DNA of 64,000 bases, taken from NCBI GenBank assembly GCA_916700875.1, contig CAKAKS010000207.1:1-64000 (forward strand), in the 5' to 3' direction. The translations under genes and the position numbers were made by a program. Origin of the DNA: Sebastes aleutianus. Lineage: Eukaryota > Chordata > Actinopteri > Perciformes > Sebastidae. This document shows positions 47,991-59,459 of this stretch, one piece after another (within the stretch, counting starts at the first letter, position 1; the number at the start of each line of letters is the position of its first letter). The notes under the pieces are model-generated. The model worked only from the letters and a program-made list of their open reading frames with translations. It did no database searches and was not told the DNA's origin.

Positions 47991-48379
47991 CTGTCTTCCT
48001 GAATGTGCCTGTATTTGCCCTCTGTCTTAAACGCTGTTTTAGCTCATTTCAACGGAACAGAATTGCGTCGCTAGGCAACAGTTTATCCATGTTTACTTCC
48101 TGTCAGCTGATGTCATTCACATACGCTGTAACCGCAAATAAACTGGGACACATTTCGAATTTTTACGTTTACAACTATAAATATTGTATATTTGTGACAT
48201 CACAGAGCTACAGAAATCCTGACGGCTTGTTTCAAAGACAGAGTTTCTGAATACGGGTTGTGTTTATTTCTCCATGGATTGAGCATTTCGATCCTTTCAC
48301 AGTATTTAAATAGGACTTAAACCTGCTTTATATTAAGAAAGACATGAAAATCTCCCTTTTTACAATATGGGACCTTTAA
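47991..48379. mobile_element. TTAA-ended element (family G), degraded
   Basis: Contains TTGCCCTCTGTCTTAAACGC and CTCATTTC..GGAACAG; the right end reads TACAATATGGGACCTTTAA with TTAA at 48376-48379. It is related to the element at 51738-52148 read in reverse. The left end is not resolved. Confidence 0.5.
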
Positions 48380-49194
48380 CCTAAACCTTAACCACAGAGG
48401 TTGCAAAGCAGAGTTTGTATCAGTCGTTTGTAGATATGGATCTGCTCTGTTTAAGGCACTGAAAAATGTCCCGTTTTGCTATGAAGACTCGTTGCTGGGT
48501 CATCTAGAACAGTCATTCCTAAAGACTGAGTCAGGATGCAGGAGATTTTATTAGGGTCGCTGAATCCAATATCCAATATATAATAATAATCCAATATGAA
48601 AGGCTAGTGTTCATTCTGTTTGTTTGTTTAAGAAATCACAAAGGCCTGTTAACGCCCCCTGAATGCATTTATTTGGTCTCATTTATAAAGTATTTAACAT
48701 GTGTATATGTTTTCAATAACACATGCATAAAACAAAGTTGTGATTTATCAAACGAATATCTCTTTGAAATGGCTGATTCACCTAATCAAGATAATATAAG
48801 GTGATGTGGAAATGGTAGTAAAAATGGTCAGGAGGAACATTCATTTATGCACAAATTGGCTCTTCTCATGATTTATAAGGCCTATTGTGAAGTGGGTCGC
48901 GATGGTTTATCATTTTTATCATCTTTTTTAAGAACTCTGGGAAACACCTCCAATTGGCAGTTCAACTACTTACATTATGGAATTGAGCTGCAGAACCTTT
49001 TGGACCAAAATTAAAGTGATTTTATAATCCCATTTAAAGGATACCACATTAAAAATGGTCACACATTTTCTATTGCAGTCACATGTTTTTGATAACAGAT
49101 TAAGATTACCTCACTTAACCATGATTTCTGCCTTCATGTAACATAGATCTGATACCTTCAAATCCCCATAATCCAACAGTCAGTGTGAACTGAA
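48380..49194. other. no gene seen
   Basis: AT-rich sequence with short frames and no recognisable repeat. Confidence 0.6.
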
Positions 49195-49447
49195 AAATGC
49201 TGCATTGATTATCATTTCATCATCTGAAAATATCACATCATTCAAATCCCTCCTCAAAACCCACCTGTTTAAACTGGCATACTCTCTCTAGCACTCATCA
49301 TCACCCATCCTATGTGTCTGTACAAATATGTCTCTGTCATGTCCTGTTGTTTTTATATTGTTTTATCTGTCTATGTTTTAATTAATTCTTGTAAGGTGTC
49401 CAGAAAGGCGCCACCAAATAAAATGTATTATTATTATTATTATTATT
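49195..49447 (+). mobile_element. LINE 3' end with (TTA)n tail
   Basis: ATTCAAATCCCTCCTCAAAA then CCCACCTGTTTAAACTGGCA encodes an FKSLLKTHLFKLA-like C-terminus of a LINE reverse transcriptase. It is followed by a short 3' UTR (GTGTCCAGAAAGGCGCCACC, AAATAAAATG) and a (TTA)6-7 tail. Confidence 0.7.
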
Positions 49448-51736
49448 TTCTACTCTGATGTGGATCATGAATCTAACATCTAATCCTGAGTCAAACCATC
49501 GATATGAAATTCAAATTTTTGTCATCTGCATCTCAGTGTGTGGTAATGTACAGTGCTTAGCTGAAGAGCAGCATCTTCGCTGTTCAAATCTCAGAAAAGC
49601 CGACGCATCCTACTCCAGCGGCACAACTGTAATCCTCTCTTTAGCCGAAAGACATCGCAAAGATTTACTATTATGTGTAACTTATTCTTATCTGGTTTTA
49701 TCCCCATTAAAAAAGTGATGTGAGTGAATCTCAGCTGTGGCATACAGCAGGCATTCCTATTTCCCATGTGAGTTGGTTTAGATTTGTTTTGTAATAATTG
49801 GCGTGCGCAGAGAGAAAGTACTCCCTTCCCTCAAAACACAAATGAAGATGTGTAAATAAAGCAAAACTAGAGGGAAGTAATCATTACATTCAAATCCTTG
49901 TTATGTCAAGTCACTACTGAATTTTGTATTTAAATGAAACCTAGATTTTTCCAACAGACACGATGCTTTTACTTGCCTCAAGGCTCCATTTGTGATTTCA
50001 TTAAACAAGCTTCTTCCAGGGTGTCTCTTATTTTATTTCATGCATCCTGTCGAGCATTTTCTAAAGTCTGTCCTGTTTCTGTATCGACCAAACACAACAA
50101 AAATACAGTGATGCAACAACTGTGTGCAGTTCTGCTGACAGTTAGATATCCCTCCACTTCTTCCTCACCCTCATCACCCTCTCTTTTCTGCCTCACTCTG
50201 CACTGCTGTCACCAATTGATTTCATTCGTCTATTCATCTCTCAAACAAGTTGCCCTTGGGGTCTGTGCCTTGCTTTGTTATTATTGTCAGAGCTGTGAGT
50301 ATTCGGCGTGGTCATTTCAGTTTAGCATTTTAAATGGTTTCCATGAGAACACAAGAGATTGGGATTGTGAAGGTCGTGCCAGAAATGTAGAATTATCTGT
50401 AGTGTTTTTGCAAAAATGTGATTCAGAAGCAGTGAATCGTGGATAAATGGTTATATTTTTTGCAGAATAGTTAACAGGGTTTAGTTCATGAATGTCAGGA
50501 TTTGGTCAGTAAGTACTTTCTATTTTCCTTTTTTTTCTTTGAAAACATTGTGGGCATCATAGCTGGGAAGTGTTTTGATGCCGTCCACCGTCACTGAGCA
50601 GGTGGACTCTATGTGTGTTTATTCTCACAAAATGTTAGTTTCCTTCCTGACAGACCAAAGAAAGGCTACATTTCTTTGTGTTGGTAATGTGTTCTAATTA
50701 TGATGGAAAAGGGCAACTTTATTGCACAGCGAGAACGGCACCTCACATAAATTTAGAATTGCCTTTGTTTTTCTCAGAAAGGATGAAGTGATTACATTAC
50801 AGCCTTTTGTGTCGCTGTCATTCTTCCAGCATGGCGGCGTCTCCCTCATTGGTGAGCGTTCCCCAAACAGCCTCTGCTTTGTCATGCCAGGAAATGGCAA
50901 AATTATATTGACGTCTCTCTTCTGCTCTTATGTTAATGTATTCAGAATGACTGCAGTGTTATGGTATTGTCTGAAAACACCCCTCCACCACCTCCCCATC
51001 CTCCTCATTGCCTCCCAATATATTTCTCCATCTGCAAAAGCAAATTAAACCAAAAAGGAGGTCTGGTGTGTTCTTGGTGCCAAATTCATTTCCAATGTGG
51101 ATGGGGGCTCACAGTGGGATTATGTCATGATTGCCCAAAACAATCAAACCCAGGCCTTGGGGCTGCAGACTGAAGTGGTGCTGCACTGAGCATCATCATC
51201 ATCATAACCTTGAAAGACCTTCACTGGCGGAGAGGGGAGAGTCAAGAGGGAGTCATAGCTGTGCAGATAGCGCCCCCTGTTGATCATCAGGGAAACAAAC
51301 AGCATCAACGCAGATGGGGATGGCTGTGCACACTAATGCTTATGAGCACAAAAGTCTCACAATATAGGTCCTCTTATTGACAGAGTCCCAGGGGTCACAA
51401 ATGCCTTGATTTCATACAGAAGGAGGTTGGAAGAAAACCAGTCCATTGAAACCACTATTGACAAAATATTCATTCTGATGGATTCTCTTTGTTCAACTCA
51501 TTTCTAGCAGTGATCCTGCTGGTGTCCATTGGAGGCTCTTCAAGGACCCTTGTTGGTCCCTGGCCTCCCTTTTAAATGTTTTTGATCTCAATTATATCAA
51601 ATCTATTATATGATAACCAGCATGAAGGCTTATTATTGTGGAGGGATGAATGTATGGAGTTGAATTAAATTGAATATACCAGTAACTGACTCAAGGGAAA
51701 CTAATTTACACATATTACAGTACATTTATAGATGCA
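49448..51736. other. no gene seen
   Basis: Contains a 170-codon plus frame (49934-50446) with random-looking composition and no domain, plus a 108-codon frame at 50722-51048, likewise unsupported. Confidence 0.5.
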
Positions 51737-51737
51737 T

Positions 51738-52148
51738 TAAAGAGGATCTATTATGCTTTTGTGCTTTTTCCCTTTCCTTTAGTGTGTTATATAGTTTTTT
51801 AAGTATATAAGTTTTAAGTCCACGCCAAATTGAGTTACTCTCCCTCACAGAAACACTACTCCTGAAACGCCTTGCTTGAAGTCCCGCCTTTTCTTCCGTA
51901 ACGTGGCGATGTCACCAAGTAACACATTTGCATAATATGTGCCTTTAGCAGCTAGTTTGGCACACTGTCAACCAAAGCTAGTTAGAGTGGAGCTGGAGTG
52001 GAGTCCAAACAGAGCATTTCAGACAGACGGTGAAAAGAGGTGCTGCAGCAACAGTGGGTTTTTTTAACTTTAAAGCATGTAAACATGTTCTAGTAGAAAC
52101 ACAAAATACAAGTATGCACATGAAAATAAGTATAATAGGTCCTCTTTA
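51738..52148. mobile_element. TTAA-bounded TIR element (family G)
   Basis: TTAA at 51737-51740 and 52146-52149. The inverted ends AGAGGATCTATTATGCTTTT and (reverse complement) AGAGGACCTATTATACTTAT match at 17 of 20 positions. The interior carries CTGAAACGCCTTGCTTGAAG and AAGCATGTAAACATGTTCTA, phrases seen in the widespread teleost element family. Non-coding. Confidence 0.85.
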
Positions 52149-52564
52149 AGTTATATGTTATTCTTTTTTTATTTATTTTTTTATTTTTATTAATTTGCAC
52201 ATATATAAAACTGCACAAAATCCAGTCAATGAAAAAAAAACAAGAAATGTGTCAGGAGAGGTCAAGAAGCCACAGGCTTCAAAGTCACAGTCCTTCAAAG
52301 TCAGTCCTTCAAAGTCACAGTCCTTCAAAGGACAAAGGACCTCCAACCAAACCCCAGGAGAAAAAAAAACAATAACAAAAAAGGAAGAAAGAGCTAAACT
52401 TACATAATTTAAAAAATACAACAAAAGTTAAACAACAAGAAGTACACAAAATGTGCAGAAAAACCTAACCAAACAGTGGAAAACAATCCAATAAAAACAA
52501 TGAAATACATACAAAAAAACAGTACAGAAGAAAAGAAAATATATCTAAACATATCAAAAGATAA
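52149..52564. repeat. low-complexity A-rich DNA with a TTCAAAGTC minisatellite
   Basis: 52277-52345 repeats the unit CTTCAAAGTCACAGTC (with variants) about four times. The flanks are A-rich and probably represent the decayed 3' region of the minus-strand LINE that follows. Confidence 0.6.
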
Positions 52565-52867
52565 TTAGACATCATGAATTAAATGTGATGATAATTTCCT
52601 TTTAAAATGTTCTAAGGATAACGAGCTCTTGATAACATGTATTTTTGGTGTTCCATATTTGTACACCACGATATCTGAGGGAGTACTGGCCATGTTTTGT
52701 TTTGTAAAAAGGCAGGTGAAGATGATTAACCTGTCTAGTATTATGTGAATGAATTTGAGAATTAGATTTAAAGAAGTTGCTAAACGATGATGGTAAAGAA
52801 GAAGGCAAGAACATATATTTATATATAAACACACATATCTGATTATTAGTGCTAATAATAATAATAA

Positions 52868-52870
<3 letters not shown>
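52565..52870 (-). pseudogene. LINE reverse transcriptase C-terminal fragment, broken
   Basis: The minus-strand frame contains HSHNTRQVNHLHLPFYKTKH, GQYSLRYRGVQIWN and, after a frameshift near 52620-52640, SLEHFKRKLSSHLIHDV. The HNTR..LHLP....G..S..Y.G..IWN..(F)K..L pattern is the C-terminal end of many Jockey/L2/Rex1-like LINE polymerases. Only about the last 80 residues remain. It lies directly upstream of the smu1 promoter on the opposite strand. Confidence 0.75.

Positions 52871-52927
<57 letters not shown>
52855..52927. repeat. (TTA)n microsatellite
   Basis: About 20 TTA/ATT units, abutting the LINE fragment and ending about 175 bp upstream of the smu1 ATG. Confidence 0.95.
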
Positions 52928-52928
<1 letters not shown>

Positions 52929-52969
52929 AATATACATTTAATACAATTTTGAGTTTTGTTACTACCTCT

Positions 52970-53103
52970 ACACGATCCGTGTTTTATTTTGAAAGTCCCT
53001 GACTCCTCCCACTACTTCCGTGTTTGCGTCTGTCCTGCGTGTCCTCCTGCTTCTCCTGCAGATCCCAGAGTGTCTTGTAGCGACTGTTTTGAGATAAATA
53101 ATC
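52970..53103 (+). promoter_or_regulatory. smu1: smu1 proximal promoter / 5' UTR region
   Basis: This GC-richer, pyrimidine-rich stretch lies between a (TTA)n microsatellite ending near 52926 and the smu1 ATG at 53104. It contains CTCCTCCCACTACTTCCG, with an ETS-like CTTCCG core, and several CCTGC/CCTCC tracts, as expected of a TATA-less housekeeping promoter. No TATA box is visible. The transcription start is not determinable from sequence alone; the 5' UTR is probably only of the order of 100 nt, because repeats begin just upstream. Confidence 0.5.
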
Positions 53104-56100
53104 ATGTCTCTGGAGGTGGAATCCGCAGAGTAAGTAGTCCAATCAATAATGCATAAAACAGACTCATTTATATAGCAGTTTGTCTGCTAATTACTCCACA
53201 TTTAATACATATTCCTGTCAGTGAGGCCTGCCTCATCCTGAGCTAGCTGAAGCTAACAAGCTAACTCACAGTAACCCCCACATGATGGAAACTGTTTGCT
53301 CTTTTTTTAGCGAAGTGATGGTGATTTCAGTCTGAAGTGTTGCTCTGTTATTTAAAGTATTAAATTGAGCATTTGTGTTTTTTATTACTTCTCCATGGAG
53401 TCGCTAAACAGAGTTGAAAGCTAGGTGTGTTAGCATTAGCTAACGTTAGCCCTGCAGGTTGCCACAGAGACTGATACTCTGACCATAAACTATTCAGACT
53501 AAAGCAGCTAAAGTCAGCTGTTACTGTTATTAATATTACTTTAAATAATCCACTGAAATCTAACTCCTTATTCAATACATCAACACGTTGTAATTTGAAA
53601 TGCTACAGCTGAGCTATCTTGCAATATATTATATATATAATAATATATATAATATATATATTATAATATATATAATATATATATTATAATTTATATATAA
53701 TAATATAATATAATAATATATATATTATATTATAATATATATATTATAATATATATATTTATATTATAATAATAATATATATATATATTATTATTATATT
53801 ATATATATATTATTATATATTATATTATAATATATATATATTTGTTTATTTAAATGTATATATATTTGTTTATTTAAATGTCATTTAATCCTGCAGCTGT
53901 CAGACTCCACAACCAGCACTGCTCACACAAATGTCATATTAAATCACTCTAATGTCCTCATTCACAACATCTCTTACTAAAAGGCAGGAAAAGGGTATTC
54001 TATATAGGCTCTATATACCTACACAAATATACTATGAACTATACACACCAAAAAAACTGACAATAACCTGATATTTTCAGGTGGAATTTCATTCATTCAT
54101 TCATTTCATTCTCACTGTGCAATATCATTTTCCACTTGTGCAATTTTGTTAATAGTCTGTTTATTGTCAATACTGTATATACTGCTCCTATTTTTATACT
54201 TCCTTCTATTTAAATGGTTCATATTTTGTTACACTTTGTTTAGCTCTTTTTTTACTGTGTTAGCTGATGCATCTTGTTTTTTGCACTATCCCCTTTGCTG
54301 CTGTACACTGCACATTTCCCCACTGCGGGACTAATAAAGGAATATCTTATCTTATCATATCTTATTTGTGTTTTTTCCACAGTGTGATCCGTCTGATTAT
54401 GCAGTACTTGAAAGAAAATAATCTGCAGCGGACTCTAGTCACCCTGCAGGAGGAGACCACCGTGTCGCTGAACACTGTGGACAGTATAGAGAGCTTTGTG
54501 GCAGACATAAACAGCGGCCACTGGGATACTGTCCTGCAAGCAATCCAGTCCCTCAAGCTGCCAGACAAGACCCTGGTAGACCTTTATGAACAGGTGAGAC
54601 TTCACTTTGTCATTACATTTTGATATCCTCCTCCATCCTCAGTGCATCCATAAGAATTTTGAGGTGACATATTGAGGTGAACTTTATTCACCAGCTGTTT
54701 GATTCCTTAATATTGTTTTTTATTGTCATAAAACTCACCAGTTTTGTCATTTATCTGCTCATACAGATGTTACAGGTTATCGTTTATGAGATTTAAAAAA
54801 AAAAGACCCAGCATTTGTTCTGCTGTTGTCGTTGCTCATGTCAACAGATCTCTCAGTGAAAAGGACTTGGTGGATCATGCCTGAAGTCACATGTCCTCTA
54901 AATCTGAATGTCTGTTTTTTTTTCCCAACCAGGTGGTGTTGGAGCTGATCGAGTTGAGAGAGTTGGGTGCAGCCCGTTCCCTCCTCAGGCAGACCGACCC
55001 TATGATCATGCTGAAACAGACCCAGCCGGAGAGGTACATCCACCTGGAGAACCTGCTGGCCCGCTCTTACTTCGATCCCAGAGAGGTGAGTCCAAATCTA
55101 ACGTGGAACAAGATGCAATCTTTGTTCATCCATCCATCCAATCATTTTAGGATCAGTTGTTCTGGCTGGTCATTTTGCTTTTGGCGTTAAAATACCAAAA
55201 GACCCCTCAGCTGATTCTTCAAGAACAAGAGAGATGAATATAATACAACACATTATATATGCATCTGCCTTCAAAACTCATCGGTTAAATTCTAAATGTT
55301 GCATGAAGAGAACATCTGTAAGATTACAGTTTTGTGAAATTTCATGATGTTTGTGTTTCTTGTTGTCCAGGCGTACCCAGACGGCAGCAGTAAGGAGAAG
55401 CGCCGGGCGGCCATCGCCCAAGCGCTGGCAGGGGAGGTCAGCGTGGTACCGCCCTCTCGTCTCATGGCTCTGCTAGGACAGGTCAGTGATCTAGAAACCT
55501 GCAGCTGTAATGAGTGTCAATCCTCAATAAGAGACTCACCATTAAATAACGAATTTGTATCTTAATCCTGATACATTTACATAGTCGTGCCTCTTGATTA
55601 ATGTTCCCCATACATAAAAGTTATGCTACCATCCAACTAACGTGCTGATGATGACTTTGTGTACATTCTCCTCCTTCAGTCTCTGAAGTGGCAGCAGCAT
55701 CAGGGCCTCCTGCCTCCTGGTATGACTATCGATTTGTTCAGGGGTAAAGCTGCAGTTAAAGATGTGGAGGAGGAGCGCTTCCCCACCCAGCTCAGCAGAC
55801 ACATCAAGGTACCCACTCTGTCCCAATGTATGAATCTTAAAAAGCAACATTAAAGGGCTGCTTCACTGTTCCAAACTGGGCATTCAGTTATGGTAAATTT
55901 CAGGACTTTAACGCTTTAAGTGTTCTGACGTGACTTGTTTTTCTTCCCTGCACAGTTTGGACAGAAATCTCATGTGGAGTGTTCCCGATTCTCCCCCGAT
56001 GGTCAGTACCTGGTCACTGGCTCCGTGGACGGCTTCATCGAGGTCTGGAACTTCACCACCGGCAAAATCAGAAAGGTAGCTAATGCAACATAAAGACACA

Positions 56101-59100
56101 TAAACCAAACGCACTGTCTGGTGTATTATAATGCTACATTTACACTAATCATTTCGAAATGACTTCTGCTGACTAGAAATAATTGTATTTATTGTGTCCT
56201 GCAGGATTTGAAGTACCAGGCTCAGGACAACTTCATGATGATGGACGATGCAGTGTTGTGTATGGGCTTCAGTCGAGACACAGAGATGTTGGCCACCGGA
56301 GCCCAGGATGGAAAGATCAAGGTAGATGAGACACATTGCTTCTATTTCTCTCATTGATCTTTTTACGTTTACAGCTAAATATAAGAAGTTCTTCCTCTGG
56401 TGCACAAGGATTATAGTGCTTTATTTATTTTGTTTTATGAGGTGTGAAGTCAGAGATAAATGAAACTTTCTCAAGTAAACCTTTACTTTGAAACCCTGAA
56501 AATCTCCAATGTTAATGGTATAATGAAATGTAATTAAAGACAGCAGTAGTCTTTCGATATGAAATCACTTATGTAGTCCTTTTGATTTTCTGTTCAGCAA
56601 AAAATATTATTTGTTTATTGAACATTGAACTATGGAAGTAAAACATTTGTTTAATTGAAAGGCAATGCTTGGAGTCCAAGTTGCATTAATGAACAGGCAC
56701 AGGCATAATGTGCACATAATACTAGTAAAAGAATACCAGCACAAAAGAAGATGAAATCAAGCTCAGTCAAATGCCAATGAGAAGAGTTAGATTGAATCAT
56801 ATCATTTTCATTAAACCTCATTTCAGTTTCGGTTTCATGGGGTTGCCTGCAGACACAGTGTCCTGTTGCAATAACAAATGGAATTATGTCTGTGTGTGTG
56901 TTGTGTGTGTGTGTGTGTGTGTAGGTGTGGAAGATCCAGAGCGGTCAGTGTCTGAGGAGGTTTGAGCGCGCCCACAGTAAAGGAGTAACATGCGTCAGTT
57001 TCTGTAAAGACAGCAGCCAGCTCCTCAGTGCCTCCTTCGACCAGATAATCAGGTAAACTCCATACACCTCCATCCTATTCTTCTTTCAATGTGGCACCTG
57101 TGCTCTTTATTGAACCTTATTTTAGGCTCATTTTGTGACCAAATTATTGTCTTTTTGCTTAAAGAGTCCATGGACTGAAGTCAGGTAAAACTCTTAAGGA
57201 GTTCCGCGGCCACTCCTCATTTGTGAACGAGGCCACCTTCACTCCAGACGGCCACCACGTCATCAGCGCTTCCTCCGACGGTACAGTCAAGGTGAGAGAA
57301 GCAGCTGAAAAAAATAAGACGTCTCTTCGTTACTTTTGTTTCTTTTGTTTTTAAATGTCCTAATGTCTTACCTGTGTCTCATCTCACTGTGTCCAGATGT
57401 GGAACATGAAGACCACTGAGTGCTCCAACACCTTCAAGCCTCTGGGCACGTCAGCCGGCACCGACATCACAGTCAACAACGTCATCCAGCTGCCCAAGAA
57501 CCCGGAGCACTTTGTAGTGTGTAACCGCTCCAACACGGTGGTCATCATGAACATGCAGGGACAGGTCAGTCCAAAATCAATTCTGCAGGAAATCGGAGCA
57601 CAGTGTTGCTCCATAAGTGCTTTTAGGAGCGAAGACAGGGAGCTGAAATCAGCTCTAATGACTCATTACATAAACTGTGGTTTATTGATTAATTAATTTT
57701 GAGCTCATAATGTTTTACCTCTTAAATACTGAGTAATAAACATGGAATAGTGTAGGTATTTTCAGTGTTTTTGTGTTGTTTGCTTATGAAACTGAACCTG
57801 CCTACCTGCCTGCCCTTTAACATACCCCCTTTGTGTGTTTCCCAATGCACTTGTGTCTCTCGGCGTGCAGATCGTGAGGAGTTTCAGCTCCGGTAAGAGG
57901 GAAGGTGGTGACTTCGTGTGCTGCACTCTGTCGCCCCGAGGCGAGTGGATCTACTGCGTGGGTGAAGACTTTGTGCTCTACTGCTTCAGCACCGTCACCG
58001 GCAAGCTGGAGAGAACGCTGACGGTACGTTACTGCTCTCAGGAGCTCAGATCAAAGTGAATCCAAAAATACCACAGCACCTCCTCTGCTCCTGCTGCTAC
58101 AAAAAAAAAAGTTTGATTCAAATCTTAAAGCTCTTTTGTCTTGATTATTAAAGTTACTATGAGGAACTTTTAACTGGTTATGAAACACTCTTAATGTAAC
58201 ACTGATTCCTGGTTATGACCTACATAAGTAAATGAGACCATCAGAGAGAAGATTGGCTATTTCTATATAGTTATTCTTAATGCTTGTCATTGGTGCCACC
58301 GGGTCGGATTCCAGCAAAATCAGACGAAATCATGCAGGTTCACCAGAAACTCCTTCAGCTCAGACTCCAGCGGGGCCTCCGGCAGCGACCAGGTGTCAGT
58401 AACTACGGAGCTACGCTAGTGACACAGCTTTCCAACGTGGAAGCATTCACCCTCGAAACAATCACGCTGTCGAGTCACAGTGCAGAACTCACGCCAGACA
58501 AACTCAGCGACTGGAGGAGGCTGGTATACATATTAGAAGGAAGTAGCTGAAAGTGGAAGTGGCAGCAGATAATTTATTTCGGCATCTGTCCAAAGACTGT
58601 TGGTCTCCTCCATGTTGTCCTCCATAGCTCTCTGCTAGTAGCAGCATGGATTCTGCTCAGCAAATCTGATTTTAGCGGCCAGACTGAGACACATCCAACT
58701 GGAATCGCATTTCAAACCATCTCCAAATGTGGTTTGGCTCCAAATTGCAAAAATGTTTATTTGCAGACTTTCTTAAATCAATCTGGATATAATCTGGATA
58801 TATAATAAAATGGATTTGATTATTTTATTTTTTACTTTTTTAAAAATAAACACACACACAAGACATGAAACACACAGTACCCTTATACAAAGTAACAGAA
58901 AAAAAGACGGGATACATGTGAAGAACAAGTACAAAGCTGCCAGATGACTGCAATATTGGCAAAACTTTACTGGTGACATCTTGTAGTGCTAGTAACACGT
59001 CTTTTATAGTTGCTGCAGTTTTGTAGCTTGTAACTTCATTTAATGTAATGTCTAGGTCTGCATTTACCAACTTAAAGTAGCAAATAGTTTTCCTCTATAC

Positions 59101-59242
59101 AGCTTCCTTTTAATTTTAAACGCCATGTTCTTCCTCCATCCAGGTCCATGAGAAGGATGTGATCGGCATCGCCCACCACCCCCACCAGAACCTCATCAGC
59201 ACCTACAGCGAGGACGGCCTGCTGAAGCTCTGGAAGCCTTGA
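53104..59242 (+). CDS. smu1: WD40-repeat splicing factor SMU1, complete, 12 coding exons
   Basis: Joined coding exons: 53104-53129, 54383-54593, 54933-55085, 55371-55481, 55680-55808, 55956-56075, 56205-56321, 56925-57052, 57165-57291, 57397-57564, 57871-58023, 59144-59242 (stop TGA 59240-59242). All introns are GT-AG and the total is 1542 nt, giving 513 residues, the usual vertebrate SMU1 length. The product is a nuclear spliceosome component that pairs with RED (IK) and acts in pre-mRNA splicing (family knowledge). Seen in the translation: an N-terminal LisH motif (about residues 6-38, with VIRLIMQYLKENN), a CTLH region (about 40-92), a linker with LIELRELGAARSLLRQT, then a WD40 propeller from about residue 211 to the end with repeat endings such as GFIEVWNF, GKIKVWKI, GTVKMWNM and the terminal GLLKLWKP. 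The start is chosen because MSLEVESAD aligns with the family N-terminus and has A at -3. No frameshift or lost exon is seen; residues look near-identical to mammalian SMU1. Confidence 0.98.
53620..53870. repeat. AT-dinucleotide palindromic tract in smu1 intron 1
   Basis: About 220 bp consist almost only of A and T, built from alternating TATATA, ATTATAAT and TAATAAT blocks that are reverse complements of one another. It can fold into many alternative hairpins or cruciforms. A short repeated unit (ATATATATTTGTTTATTTAAATG) follows twice at about 53835-53880. Such tracts are often length-polymorphic and poorly assembled. Confidence 0.9.
54120..54368 (+). mobile_element. LINE-type 3' tail, plus orientation
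   Basis: The sequence contains TTTCCCCACTGCGGGACTAA followed by TAAAGG and a run of ATCTTATCTTATC. In teleosts this is a common non-LTR retrotransposon 3' end with a short-repeat tail. Minus-strand relatives sit at about 18484-18600 and 33900-33960. No reverse transcriptase sequence remains. It lies inside smu1 intron 1, same strand as the gene. Confidence 0.6.
56322..56924 (+). other. smu1: smu1 intron 7, with TG microsatellite at the acceptor
   Basis: The donor is GTAGATGA. The 3' end is a TG/TTG run from about 56890 to 56922 that leads straight into TAG|GTGTGG. There is no conventional polypyrimidine tract between the TG run and the AG. The rest of the intron is AT-rich with no recognisable element. 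Confidence 0.85.
58024..59143 (+). other. smu1: smu1 intron 11, probable repeat content
   Basis: Intron of 1120 bp between the exon ending in TLT and the last exon starting VHEKD. An 88-codon open frame at 58284-58550 has no family I recognise. It lies in a GC-richer patch (about 58280-58740) that begins after a run reading AAAGTTACTATGAGGAAC, which I associate with a teleost interspersed element, so I regard it as transposon-derived non-coding DNA. From 58820 the intron is AT-rich with a short CA run. Confidence 0.6.
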
Positions 59243-59403
59243 GGTGTTTGACTGGACGCTCTCACTCTGGACACTGCTCCGCCCCAAACCGCCCATTCTG
59301 GTTTAGTTTTGTCTTTTTCCAGCACTGGTGGAATCCTTCTCCTTCACATCACTGTGAACTCGAGGTTTTGGTGTTGACGATCTCACTAACACCATAGGTT
59401 TTA

Positions 59404-59459
59404 CATATTCAGCTGCATGGTATTTTTTTTTTTACCATGAAGCCATACAGCTGAATATG
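59404..59459 (+). other. two-tier hairpin in smu1 3' UTR
   Basis: The outer arms CATATTCAGCTG (59404-59415) and CAGCTGAATATG (59448-59459) are perfectly complementary over 12 bp. Inside them CATGGTA (59416-59422) pairs with TACCATG (59433-59439) around a T-rich loop. An 8-nt bulge (AAGCCATA) lies on the 3' side. It could be an RNA structural element, a short MITE relic, or chance. Confidence 0.75.

Larger units (their letters stand above)
53130..54382 (+). other. smu1: smu1 intron 1, with AT-palindrome tract and LINE tail
   Basis: This is the longest smu1 intron (1253 bp), with donor GTAAGTAG and acceptor TTTTTTCCACAG. It splits codon 9 (GA|T, Asp). Its centre is an AT palindrome tract, and its 3' quarter is a LINE-type 3' tail ending only about 20 bp before the acceptor. 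Confidence 0.9.

Noticed and set aside
49934..50446. 170-codon open frame on the plus strand
   Set aside because: Cys/Ser/Phe-rich random composition, no recognisable domain, no paralogous copy, no acceptor or donor support.
52602..52937. Poly-Asn start of a minus-strand protein
   Set aside because: The Asn run is the (TTA)n microsatellite; only the later part is LINE-derived coding relic.
58284..58550. 88-codon frame inside smu1 intron 11 as a nested gene
   Set aside because: No homology recognised and it lies in what looks like interspersed-repeat sequence; an intronic gene is not supported.
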